Below are positions 54,739-63,900 of a stretch of DNA of 64,000 nt, piece by piece. The first letter of the stretch is position 1. Every line of letters starts with the position of its first letter. Both the position numbers and the translations under genes were made by a program. The stretch comes from Afipia sp. GAS231 (GTDB taxonomy: Bacteria > Pseudomonadota > Alphaproteobacteria > Rhizobiales > Xanthobacteraceae). The stretch is taken from contig NZ_LT629703.1 in the NCBI RefSeq assembly GCF_900103365.1, positions 5,690,501-5,754,500 on the forward strand, given 5' to 3'. The notes below the pieces were generated by a model, which was not told where the DNA came from, made no database searches, and saw nothing but the letters and a program-made list of their open reading frames with translations.

Positions 54739-55890
54739 ATGACTTCGACAGAAACCATTGTTGGCAACGCCCGCGTCGTGCTGGCCGATCGCGTGATCGA
54801 ACGCGGCTGGATCGCCATCGCTAACGGCCGCATCGCCGAATTCGGCGAGGGTGACGCGCCCAAGGGCAGCATGGATGCCGCCGGTGATTTGATCATGCCG
54901 GGCCTGATCGAGCTGCACACCGACCATCTCGAAATGCATTACGTGCCGCGCCCAAAGGTGTTTTGGGATCCGATCGCGGCGGTGGTTTCCTATGACGGCC
55001 AGTTGGCGACGTCAGGCATTACCACCGTGCTGGATTCGCTTCGGGTCTGGCGCGAGGACGGCGCCGAGGAGGTTGACGGCAGGGCAGGCATTCTGGCGGA
55101 AGCGATCACCGCGGCGCGCGAGGCCAATTTGCTGCGCGCCGAACACTTCCTGCACCTGCGCTGTGAAATTCCGATGCCGAGCGTGGTCGAGGAAGCCTTG
55201 GAGCTGATCGACCGGCCCGACGTGCGGCTGATGTCGCTGATGGACCACACGCCCGGGCAGCGTCAGTTCCGCGATGAAGGCAAGCTGCGCGATTATTATC
55301 GCGGCAAGGGCGCCGGGATGACCGACGCCGAACTCGATGCCCTGTTCGAAAAGCGTTTTGCCTATCAAAAGGCTTATGCCGCGACCAACATGCGCGAGAT
55401 CGTGGCGCTTGCCCACAAGTACGAGATCCCGCTTGCCAGCCATGACGACACCACGGAGGAAAACGTCGCCGACGCGATTCAGGATCGTGTCTCGGTGGCG
55501 GAGTTTCCGACCACGATGGAGGCGGCGCGCGGTCTGCACCAGGCCGGCATCGGCATTTTGATGGGCGCGCCGAACGTGGTGCGCGGTGGTTCGCATTCCG
55601 GCAATATCGCCGCCGTCGATCTCGCCCGCGAGGGACTGTTGGACATCCTGTCCTCCGACTACATCCCGTCGAGCCTGTTGATGGCGGCGCTGCAACTGCC
55701 GCAGCGCGTTCCGGCGATCGATCTCGCTTCCGCCGTCCGCACCGTCACCAAGACGCCGGCCGAGGCCGTGGGGCTTTCGGATCGCGGCGAGATCGCAACC
55801 GGCAAGCGCGCCGACCTGATCCGGGTGCATGTCGCCCGCGACATTCCGGTGGTGCGCAGCGTCTGGCGGGAAGGGGAGCGGGTCGCATGA
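54739..55890 (+). CDS. phnM: Alpha-D-ribose 1-methylphosphonate 5-triphosphate diphosphatase
   Basis: 383-residue amidohydrolase-fold enzyme (E. coli 378) that removes pyrophosphate before PhnJ acts. The first metal motif reads LIELHTDHLEMHYVPRPKV, close to the E. coli form HTDNLEKH. Further ligands are in ASHDDTTEEN and SSDYIPSSLL. It overlaps phnN by four bases. The paralogue at 43574 carries HGDAFE in the first motif, so the window encodes two distinct PhnM types. Confidence 0.95.
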   Translation: MTSTETIVGNARVVLADRVIERGWIAIANGRIAEFGEGDAPKGSMDAAGDLIMPGLIELHTDHLEMHYVPRPKVFWDPIAAVVSYDGQLATSGITTVLDSLRVWREDGAEEVDGRAGILAEAITAAREANLLRAEHFLHLRCEIPMPSVVEEALELIDRPDVRLMSLMDHTPGQRQFRDEGKLRDYYRGKGAGMTDAELDALFEKRFAYQKAYAATNMREIVALAHKYEIPLASHDDTTEENVADAIQDRVSVAEFPTTMEAARGLHQAGIGILMGAPNVVRGGSHSGNIAAVDLAREGLLDILSSDYIPSSLLMAALQLPQRVPAIDLASAVRTVTKTPAEAVGLSDRGEIATGKRADLIRVHVARDIPVVRSVWREGERVA

Positions 55891-56483
55891 CGGAAACTCT
55901 GACCCACACGACAGGCGGTGCGAACGCGATCGGACCCGGCTGGCTTATCCTTGTCGTTGGCCCCAGCGGCGCCGGCAAGGATACGCTGCTTGGTCTGGCA
56001 AAGGCCGCCTGCACGGATGATCCCACCATCGTGTTTCCGCGCCGCGTGATCACGAGGCAGGCTTCTGCCTCCGAGGACAACGAAGAGGTGAGCGCCGGGA
56101 CGTTCCAGGAGGCGGTCGAGCGCGGTCATTTTGCTGTCCATTGGGAAGCCCATGGCCATCGTTATGCCCTGTCGCGGGCGATCGATGACGATATTCGTGC
56201 CGGACGCACGGTGGTCGCGAATGTCTCGCGCACCGTGATTGCCGGGATGCGCCGGGCCTATGCCGATGTCGTGGTGGTCTCGATCACGGCGCCGCCGAAC
56301 GTGCTGGCGGAGCGTATCGCGCTGCGCGCCCGCGGCAGCGACGGCAGGCTCGACCAGCGGCTTAACCGCACGGTCGAGGATACGTCGGCCGCGCCCGACG
56401 TCACCATCATCAATGTCTCCAGCGCCGAATATCACGCGCGCCAGTTCGTGCGGATCGTCAAGGGCGAGAAGTGGGCCGAGTAA
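55887..56483 (+). CDS. phnN: Ribose 1,5-bisphosphate phosphokinase
   Basis: 198-residue kinase (E. coli 185) that phosphorylates ribose 1,5-bisphosphate to PRPP, the last step of the C-P lyase pathway. The P-loop is GPSGAGKDT at residues 25-33, and the guanylate-kinase-like pattern continues with FPRRVITRQA and VNVSRTVI. It is the last gene of the operon; a long palindromic repeat follows its stop codon. Confidence 0.94.
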   Translation: MTETLTHTTGGANAIGPGWLILVVGPSGAGKDTLLGLAKAACTDDPTIVFPRRVITRQASASEDNEEVSAGTFQEAVERGHFAVHWEAHGHRYALSRAIDDDIRAGRTVVANVSRTVIAGMRRAYADVVVVSITAPPNVLAERIALRARGSDGRLDQRLNRTVEDTSAAPDVTIINVSSAEYHARQFVRIVKGEKWAE

Positions 56484-56484
56484 C

Positions 56485-56623
56485 AAAGCGTTTTCAAGCG
56501 AAGTGGATACCGGTTCGCATAGCAATCAAGTTTACGCAGATTGCGTAGACTTATCTGCGGTAGAAAACGCGTCAAACAAGAGATGGAGCCCGGTTCTGAT
56601 GCAATCAGAACCGATCAGGCTCC
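56485..56623. repeat. Intergenic repeat, AAGCGTTTTCAAGCGAAG family, with hairpin
   Basis: AAGCGTTTTCAAGCGAAGTG and TGCGGTAGAAAACGCGT are its two ends, a known type in this kind of genome. It is joined to a hairpin: CGGTTCTGAT (56591-56600), loop GCA, ATCAGAACCG (56604-56613), inside an outer GGAGCC/GGCTCC pair. A fragment of the same repeat (GAAAACGCGTCGAACAA) recurs at 57252-57268. Confidence 0.75.
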
Positions 56624-56635
56624 AGGAGATCGGGA

Positions 56636-57247
56636 ATGACGGTTATTGCGACCATCGAGCAGCTCGAGGCCATCTACGGCTTTCCCAACGATGCCTCGAC
56701 GGTCAAGGTCGCCGACCGCGTCACGCCGGCCTATCGCGCGCTGATGGACCAGTCGCCATTCGCGGCGCTGGCGACCTCTGGGCCGGAAGGGCTCGATTGT
56801 TCGCCGCGCGGCGACCTCGCGGGTTTCGTTCGCGTTCACGACGACAAGACGCTGATGATGCCGGATCGCCGCGGCAACAACCGCTGCGATTCCCTGCGCA
56901 ACATCGTGCGCGATCCCCGTGTAGCGCTGCTGTTCCTGATTCCCGGTTCCGGCAGCACGCTGCGGGTCAATGGCCGCGCGTATGTATCGGCTGAGCCCGA
57001 CCTGTTGCAGTCGTTCAAGATGGACGGCAAGGCGCCGCGCACCGTGATCGTCATGACGGTGGAAGAAATCTATTTTCAGTGTGCGCGGGCCATCGTGCGC
57101 TCCGATCTCTGGAACCCCGACAAGCGGGTCGATCCCAAAACCTTGCCGACGCCGGGGCAAATTCTGGCCGAGATGAGCGACGACATGGTCGGCGGTGAGA
57201 AATACGACCGCGAATGGCCCGAGCGTGCGCGGCAGACGATGTGGTGA
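56636..57247 (+). CDS. PPOX-type FMN flavoprotein, MSMEG_1061 family
   Basis: 203-residue pyridoxamine 5'-phosphate oxidase-fold protein. It carries the family segments FAALATSGPEGLDCSPRGDL, MMPDRRGNNRCDSLRNIVRD and VALLFLIPGSGSTLRVNGRA, which bind FMN or a related flavin. The reaction is not known. AGGAG at 56624-56628 precedes the ATG at good distance, immediately after the hairpin that ends the upstream repeat. It is probably independent of the phn operon. Confidence 0.88.
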   Translation: MTVIATIEQLEAIYGFPNDASTVKVADRVTPAYRALMDQSPFAALATSGPEGLDCSPRGDLAGFVRVHDDKTLMMPDRRGNNRCDSLRNIVRDPRVALLFLIPGSGSTLRVNGRAYVSAEPDLLQSFKMDGKAPRTVIVMTVEEIYFQCARAIVRSDLWNPDKRVDPKTLPTPGQILAEMSDDMVGGEKYDREWPERARQTMW

Positions 57248-57277
57248 GCGGAAAACGCGTCGAACAAAAAAAGGTGA

Positions 57278-57502
57278 TTACGCTGCCAGATCGAGCAAAA
57301 GCTGTGAAGAACCTCGGATCAGCACCTTGCGGCCTGTCTGCGTGATCACAGGGGCGTCGCCGCTCATGGCAATGAGCCCGAGCGCCATCAGGCTCTCGAC
57401 CGCGTAGCGGCTGATTTGTGGCAGCCGCGATGCCGAAGTGCGAACGGCTTTCAGCGCTTCCCACTGGCCGGGCGTAAGGTCGTAGTCGAATTCGTCTTGC
57501 AT
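57278..57502 (-). CDS. Small winged-helix-like hypothetical protein
   Basis: 74-residue soluble protein, not recognised by name. The pattern QWEALKAVRTSASRLPQISR followed by AVESLMALGLIAMSGDAPVI resembles a small winged helix with a beta hairpin at TQTGRKVLIRG. No cysteine or transmembrane segment is seen. It is convergent with the PPOX gene, 30 bases away. Confidence 0.55.
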   Translation of the reverse strand: MQDEFDYDLTPGQWEALKAVRTSASRLPQISRYAVESLMALGLIAMSGDAPVITQTGRKVLIRGSSQLLLDLAA

Positions 57503-57893
57503 GGTATTTCAATTCCCAGTTCTTGGGTTGCTCATAGCGAGCGCACGTGAAATTCGTGCGACCACAACGAGTCAGGATTTCGACTGATGGTGACTTGCTG
57601 TCACATCATCGTGTCATTGGAATCGATCGATTGTTTCGAATCACGCTGATTGGCCGGACAAATAACGCTGGCACAGATGGCGTGAGCAGGAGCGTCAAAA
57701 AGCGCGCCCCGATTAGGGCAACCCTTATGACCAGATTGTTAACAGAAGGTTAATCTGCCGGGGCGTGGCAATACGGGTGCGTCGCCACATGCTGCAAAAT
57801 TGCTTAAGGCGCCGGCACAACTGCGCGTGAAACACTTCACGCCACTCATACAATTGGTGTGCAAGGTTCCCCTCAAGAAAAAGGAGCACCTTG
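57503..57893. other. 391-bp intergenic region with a CtrA-type site
   Basis: No coding sequence that I can support. It contains the CtrA-type site at 57738-57753 and a CTGTCAC...GTGTCAT pair with the wrong spacing for a Pho box (57598-57617). Otherwise nothing is recognised. Confidence 0.6.
57738..57753 (-). promoter_or_regulatory. CtrA-type box
   Basis: On the - strand the sequence is TTAACCTTCTGTTAAC, an exact TTAA-N7-TTAAC match. It lies 141-156 bases before the response regulator start codon. Confidence 0.55.
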
Positions 57894-58448
57894 ATGGCCA
57901 TCGATCCGCAATCAACCACAACCGATCTCGAACCCGGCGTGACGCGCCGCCCGTTGCGGCTGCTCATCGTCGACGACGATGTCGTGCAGCAGGAACTGCT
58001 GAAGCGGGCGGCCGGACGTTCCAAGTTCGAGATGACGATTGCGGGCTCGTGTGGCGAAGCGATCCGCCATCTGGAAACCGATAGCTTCGACTGCGTGATC
58101 CTCGATCTCGAACTCGCCGATGGCGATGGTGTCGAAGTCTGCGGCGCCATGGTGCGCACGGGTTATGTCGGCGCCCTGATCATCATCAGCGGCACCGATT
58201 CGCGCCGCCGCTCGGCCGCCCGCAACTATGCGAGATCGCTGGGAATCGAAGCGCAGGGTTTGCCGAAGCCGATCGATCTGGCCTCGCTTCGGATCTGCCT
58301 TGCCAACCTCGGCAAGGATATCCAGGGCTTGCCGGCGATTCACGACTGGGGCGGCGCCTTTGTCGGCCGCACCAAGGAAGCCCATCGCGCCGACGCTACC
58401 CCCGCCGCACGCTCGCGCCGCCGTCAACCGGCAGCGTCACGCCCGTAA
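57894..58448 (+). CDS. Receiver-domain response regulator
   Basis: 184-residue protein with one CheY-like receiver. The acidic pair is Asp27-Asp28 (LLIVDDDVV), the phosphorylated residue Asp71 (VILDLELADG) and the conserved Lys125 (GLPKPID). No output domain follows; the last 35 residues are Arg/Ala-rich and basic. It may be a phosphate shuttle or a protein-binding regulator. AAGGAG at 57881-57886 fixes the ATG at 57894 rather than the TTG at 57891. Its 3' end overlaps the convergent SDR gene by 53 bases. Confidence 0.88.
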   Translation: MAIDPQSTTTDLEPGVTRRPLRLLIVDDDVVQQELLKRAAGRSKFEMTIAGSCGEAIRHLETDSFDCVILDLELADGDGVEVCGAMVRTGYVGALIIISGTDSRRRSAARNYARSLGIEAQGLPKPIDLASLRICLANLGKDIQGLPAIHDWGGAFVGRTKEAHRADATPAARSRRRQPAASRP

Positions 58449-59196
58449 CGAAGCTCGCTTCGTCGGACGCCAGAAACAGCGCGGCGTTGGCGACGTCCCA
58501 GCCCGTGCCCATCTTCTGGCGCAGCGGCACCTTGCTGTCGCGTTCGGCCTCGACCTCGGCGCGGCTCTTCTTGAACTCGCGGGCGCGGGTATCGACCGCC
58601 ATCGGCGTGTTCATCAGGCCGGGCAGGATGACGTTGGCGCGAATGCCGTATTGCGCGTTCTGGTAGGCGAGCTGTTCGGTGAAGGCGATCATCGCCGACT
58701 TGGTCGCCTTGTAGGCGACATAGGGATAGGTCGTGATCGCGGCCATCGACGAGATGTTGATGATGGCGCCGCTGTTCTGCTGGCGCATGATCGGGATCAC
58801 GTGCCTGGCCGCGAAAATGCAGCTCTTCAGGTTGATCGCGACGCAGCGGTCGAACGCCTCCTCGGTGATGTCGAGCAGTTCGGCGTCGCCGCCGGACAGG
58901 CTGACGCCGACATTATTATGAAGCACGTCGATGCGGCCCCAGCGGCCATGGGCGTCGGCCACCATGGCCTTGAGGTCGGCATTCTTGGTGACGTCGGCCT
59001 GGAACGCCGCCGCAGTGCCGCCCTTGGCCGTGATCAGATCCACCGTCTCCTGGGCGGAGGCGAGGTTGTGATCGACGCACAGGACCTTGGCGCCCTCGCG
59101 TGCGAAGGTCAGCGCGGTGGCGCGGCCGTTGCCGATGCCTTCACCGGGGCTTTGGCCGGCGCCGACAACGATGGCTACACGATCTTTCAAACGCAT
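58396..59196 (-). CDS. Short-chain dehydrogenase/reductase
   Basis: 266-residue NAD(P)-dependent oxidoreductase of the classical SDR family. The cofactor motif is VGAGQSPGEGIGNG, the NNVG motif is LHNNVGVSL, and the catalytic residues are in NISSMA and YKATK (Y-x3-K present). A typical C-terminus is FVTGVTLPVDGGASV. It is the last gene of the - strand trio with the CMD-like and hot-dog genes, one base apart from the former. Likely substrate: a hydroxyacyl or alcohol intermediate of a catabolic route. Confidence 0.9.
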   Translation of the reverse strand: MRLKDRVAIVVGAGQSPGEGIGNGRATALTFAREGAKVLCVDHNLASAQETVDLITAKGGTAAAFQADVTKNADLKAMVADAHGRWGRIDVLHNNVGVSLSGGDAELLDITEEAFDRCVAINLKSCIFAARHVIPIMRQQNSGAIINISSMAAITTYPYVAYKATKSAMIAFTEQLAYQNAQYGIRANVILPGLMNTPMAVDTRAREFKKSRAEVEAERDSKVPLRQKMGTGWDVANAALFLASDEASFVTGVTLPVDGGASVRRG

Positions 59197-59197
59197 T

Positions 59198-59752
59198 TCA
59201 TTCCACTCCCGGGATCGGGTACTGTTGCAGTACCTCTTTGTAATAGGGTTCGTTGTCCATCTTCATCGTCGCCAGCACGCGGACGACGGCGCAGTAGAAG
59301 GCGATGGTGAGCACCAGATCGGTCATGTGCTCGTCCGACAGATCCTTCTTGATCTCGGCAAAGGTCGCATCCGACATCGCGAGTTCGCGCACCATCTCGC
59401 GGGCGCCGCGCAGGATGGCTTTCGCCAGCGGTTCGAGTTTCGACGGCTTGCCCTCGGTCTCGGCCATCATGGCCTTGATGTCGTCGTCGGTAACGCCGAA
59501 TTCCTTGCCGATCTTTACGTGATGGGTGAACTCGTATTCGGATTTTTCCATCCAGCCGACCTGGAGGATCGCAAGTTCGCGCAGGCGCGGGTCGAGCTTG
59601 CTCTTGAAGCGGATGTAGCCTCCGATGCCGTTGAAGGCCCGCGCCATGTCGGGCGAGTTGACCAACAGCTTGTGCAGGTTGGTGTTGCGCTTGAGCATGT
59701 CGCGATATTCGGGGGCGATCTGGTCGGCTTCGAGATAGGGCAGGCGGGCCAT
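59198..59752 (-). CDS. Carboxymuconolactone decarboxylase-like protein
   Basis: 184-residue helical protein of the CMD/AhpD-like family. The typical patch ELAILQVGWMEKSEYEFTHH leads to a His-His (HHVKIGKEFGV), but the AhpD Cys-x2-Cys redox pair is absent. It therefore is not a peroxidase of that type. The function is unknown. It sits in one operon with the SDR and hot-dog genes. Confidence 0.82.
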   Translation of the reverse strand: MARLPYLEADQIAPEYRDMLKRNTNLHKLLVNSPDMARAFNGIGGYIRFKSKLDPRLRELAILQVGWMEKSEYEFTHHVKIGKEFGVTDDDIKAMMAETEGKPSKLEPLAKAILRGAREMVRELAMSDATFAEIKKDLSDEHMTDLVLTIAFYCAVVRVLATMKMDNEPYYKEVLQQYPIPGVE

Positions 59753-59799
59753 TTGTTGTTTTTTCCCTGTTTGGCACTATCGAAGTCGAATGCGCTAGC

Positions 59800-60744
59800 T
59801 CAGCCGTAGAGCGCTTTGTGCTCGCGTTCAAAATTGGCGTAGGAGTCCTTCATGCTGGCGAGATTGAGCAGCATGGTTGCGACCGGCGTTTCGTCGGTCG
59901 CGAAGACGGTCGTTCTCACCCACATGCTTTCGGTGCGGCGGCTGCCGCTCAGCGCCACGACTTCACGCTCGGTGACATAAGTCTCGCCGGGGAATAGCGG
60001 GCCGCGCAGCAGGCGGATTTCCTGATCCGCAAACAGGCCGACCGCCGGTCCGCGCACCGGCAAGCGGTCCTCGCGGGCGCGGTATTGAAACAACACGCTC
60101 AGCATCTCGAACGGGATGATGGCGCGGCCCCAGGGATTGAGCTCCTGCGAATAAAAAGCCGACGGTTCGGTGATGACCTTGAGCTTGTCGGCCAGCGAAA
60201 ACGGATAGAGGTCGCCCATGTTCTGGTCGAAATCCATTTTCACGCTCTGCCGGCTGGTCTTCATGCCGACGTTGAGATCCGCGAGAATCACGGGATCGGT
60301 GAGCGGTTTCAATTCGCCGAGTCGCTTCGCGAGCGCGGTTTCCGTTCCATCGCCGCCGACTGAGGCTGTGCCGCGCAGGATCTCGGTGCCGTCGCGCTTG
60401 GTCATGCCAATCGCAAGGGTGGTCTGGCCCGGCTTCGGCTTTTCGATGTTGGCCTGGACTTCCTCGCCCTCGAAGGCCGGGTTCCGGTAGTGCGCGGACA
60501 GGCAGCCGGTCGCGAACCAGGCCGGACCCCAGATCCGTTCGCACAACGGCGCAAACTGGCTGAAATGGGTTGGTCCCTCGATGGTACCGCCCTGAAAACC
60601 GAGCTTTTGCGCGGTCGCATCGTCGTGGATCGAGGCGTGCGAGTCGTAGACCTGCGCATGGAGCATCTGCGCCGGCTTGCGCCACGGCCCGGTGAGCAGG
60701 TTGCCGCTCTCCAATATCTCGATCGTGAACGCTGCTTCTGTCAT
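59800..60744 (-). CDS. MaoC-like hot-dog domain protein
   Basis: 314-residue protein with two probable hot-dog halves, as in double-domain MaoC dehydratases. The GGTIEGPTHFSQFAPL segment lies in the first half, and the later half includes FPGETYVTEREVVALSGSRR. The hydratase His-Asp pair is not certain. ATG at 60744 is preferred over GTG at 60747 because GGGAGAGG lies six bases upstream. First gene of the - strand trio; divergent from the indolepyruvate oxidoreductase gene across 197 bp. Confidence 0.72.
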   Translation of the reverse strand: MTEAAFTIEILESGNLLTGPWRKPAQMLHAQVYDSHASIHDDATAQKLGFQGGTIEGPTHFSQFAPLCERIWGPAWFATGCLSAHYRNPAFEGEEVQANIEKPKPGQTTLAIGMTKRDGTEILRGTASVGGDGTETALAKRLGELKPLTDPVILADLNVGMKTSRQSVKMDFDQNMGDLYPFSLADKLKVITEPSAFYSQELNPWGRAIIPFEMLSVLFQYRAREDRLPVRGPAVGLFADQEIRLLRGPLFPGETYVTEREVVALSGSRRTESMWVRTTVFATDETPVATMLLNLASMKDSYANFEREHKALYG

Positions 60745-60941
60745 CACTAGCCTCTCCCTTTACCGTCAGCGTCTCAAAGAAGCGGGGCTTCGGCAAGGCC
60801 GATGAAACGTCCGCGGGCGGTCGAGATATGTCCTGCGGCCATGGATTCACGCTGGGCACGCATGGCAAATTAGGTACATTCTAATCTCAACGAGACCGGT
60901 TCGAGCAACCGGCGAGAACAAAGCGCGGCGGGGAACTAATC

Positions 60942-63900
60942 ATGGCATTGTTGGAAGTTGGGCTGGACGACAAGTATCGTCTGGATGCGAAGCGGATTTT
61001 TCTCTCGGGTACGCAGGCGCTGGTCCGGTTACCGATGCTGCAGCGCGAACGCGACCGCGCGCAGGGCCTCAATACCGCGGGCTTTATCTCCGGTTATCGG
61101 GGTTCGCCGCTCGGCATGTACGATCACGCGCTTTGGCGCGCCAAAAGCTTCCTCAAGCAGCATGACATCGAATTCGCGCCTGGACTCAACGAGGATCTGG
61201 CGGCGACCGCGGTGTGGGGCAGCCAGCAGGTCGGCATGTTTCCCGGCGCCAAGGTCGATGGCGTGTTCGGCATCTGGTATGGCAAGGGCCCTGGTGTCGA
61301 CCGGTCGCTGGATGCGCTCAAGCATGCCAACTCGGCGGGTACCTCGCCGAACGGCGGTGTGATCGCGCTGGCCGGCGACGACCATGGCTGCCAGTCCTCG
61401 ACGCTCGCCCATCAGAGCGAACAGGTGTTTGCATCGGCGCTAATGCCGATCGTCAATCCCGCGACGCTGCAGGATTATCTCGATCTCGGCATTCTCGGTT
61501 TTGCGCTGTCGCGTTTTTCCAGTTGCTGGATCGGCTTCAAGGCGATCTCGGAGACGGTCGAGAGTTCGGCTTCGATCGTCAGCGATCCCGATCGCATCAA
61601 GATCATCATGCCCGACGATTTCGAGATGCCGCCGGGCGGGCTCGGCATCCGCTGGCCCGATGCGCCGCTGGAGCAGGAACGCCGGCTGCATGGCCCGAAG
61701 ATGGACGCGGTCGCCGCCTTCACCCGCGTCAACCGTTTCGACCGCATCGTGCTGGATTCGAAGCCGGCGCGGCTCGGCATCATGGCGACCGGCAAAGCCT
61801 ATCTCGATCTGCGCCAGGCGCTGGCCGATCTCGGTATTACCGACGGCGAAGCCCAGGCGCTTGGTTTGCGCATCTACAAGGTCGCGCTGACCTGGCCGCT
61901 GGAGCAGTCGGGCGCTCGCGCCTTCGCCGAAGGCTTGCAGGATGTACTGGTCGTCGAGGAGAAGCGCGGCTTCATCGAGGACCAGTTGCTTCGCATTCTC
62001 TACAACGTCGATGCCTCCCGGCGGCCTTCGGTGGTCGGCAAGCGCGATGAGACCGGCGCTCCGTTGTTGCGAAGCGAAGGCGAGTTGACACCGACCATGA
62101 TTGCGGCTGCCGTGGTGGCGCGGCTGCGCAAGCTCGGTCATCGCAGTCCCGCGCTGGAGCAGCGCCTGGCCAAGCTCGAAGCTTTCGACCGGCCGGCCGA
62201 GGGTATTGCCGCAGCGAAGCTGCAGCGAACGCCGTATTTTTGTTCGGGCTGCCCGCACAACACCTCGACCAAGGTGCCGGAAGGCAGCCGCGCGATGGCC
62301 GGCATTGGTTGTCACGGCATGGCGCTCTCGATCCCGGCCCGCCGCACCGCGACGATCTCGCATATGGGCGCCGAAGGCGTGGCGTGGATCGGGCAGGCGC
62401 CGTTCACCAGCGAACAACATGTGTTCCAGAATCTGGGCGACGGTACCTATACCCATTCCGGCCTGCTGGCGCTGCGGGCTGCAGCGGCATCCGGCGTCAA
62501 CATCACCTACAAGATCCTCTACAACGATGCGGTGGCGATGACCGGCGGCCAGCCCGCCGAAGGCGGCCTGACCGTGTCGCAGATCGCGCATCAGGTCTCG
62601 GCGGAAGGGGCCAAGAAACTCGCCATCGTCACCGACGAGCCCGACAAATATCCGCCGAACTATTTTCCGGCCGGCGCCATCATCCATCACCGCAGGGATC
62701 TCGACGCGGTGCAGAAGGATTTGCGCGAAGTGAAGGGCCTCACCGTCCTGATCTACGACCAGACCTGCGCCGCCGAGAAGCGCCGCCGCCGCAAGCGTGG
62801 AACCTATCCAGATCCGCAAAAGCGCGTGTCCATTAACGAGCGGGTCTGCGAGGGCTGCGGCGACTGCTCGGTGGCTTCCAACTGCGTCTCGGTGCAGCCG
62901 CTGGAGACCGAACTCGGCCGCAAGCGCAAGATCGATCAGTCGAACTGCAACAAGGATTTTTCCTGCATCGAGGGATTCTGTCCGAGCTTCGTCACCGTGC
63001 ATGGGGGCAAGCTGCGCAAGGCCGATCGCACCGCTGCCGATCCGTCGGCGCTGTTCGCCGATCTGCCGCTGCCGACGCCGCCGGCGCTGGATGGCGCGTT
63101 CAATATCCTCGTCACTGGTATCGGCGGCACCGGCGTCATCACCATCGGCGCGCTGCTCGGCATGGCCGCCCATGTCGACGGCAAGGCGTGCTCGACGCTG
63201 GACTTTACTGGATTGGCGCAGAAGAACGGCGCGGTCATGAGCCACATCCGGATCGCGCCGTCCGCGGACGATCTTGCCAACGTCCGGATCGGGCCCGGCA
63301 GTGCTAACCTCATTCTCGGCTGCGACATCGTCGTCGCCACCTCGGTCCCGGCGCTGAGCCGGGCCGAGCGCGGCGTGACGCGGGCGGTGGTCAATGCCGA
63401 CTTGTTGCCGACCGCGAGCTTCGTGATCGATCCGGATATCGATTTCCAGGCCGGCGCCATGCGCGACTCGCTCAACGAGGCCGTCAGCGCCGCCGATCTC
63501 GACGTTCTCGACGCGACGGGTCTTGCCACTGCGCTGATGGGCGACAGCATCGCTACCAACGCCTTCATGCTCGGCTTTGCGTTCCAGCGCGGTGCGATCC
63601 CGCTGTCGCTGGAAGCAATCATGAAGGCGATCGATCTCAATGGTGCGGCGATCGATATGAACAAGTTGGCGTTCTCGTGGGGACGTCTGGCGGCGCATGA
63701 TCTGCAGCGCGTGATCTCAGCCGCGCGCTTCAAGAACTCGGGCGCGACGCCGGCCAAGCGCTCGCTTGACGAAAGCATCGCGTTCCGCGCCAAATTCCTG
63801 ACCGATTACCAGAACGAGGCCTATTCGAAGCGTTACTTCTCCGAAGTGGAACGCGTTCGCGCCGCGGAGGCCAAGGCTGCGCCTGGATCTCAGGAACTGA

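Noticed and set aside
57598..57617. CTGTCAC and GTGTCAT as a Pho box before the response regulator
   Set aside because: The units are separated by six bases (13-bp period) instead of four (11-bp period), so PhoB would not bind both on one face of the helix.
61440..63698. A 752-codon open frame on the - strand inside the indolepyruvate oxidoreductase gene
   Set aside because: Same reasoning: antisense shadow of a strongly conserved gene, no domain.
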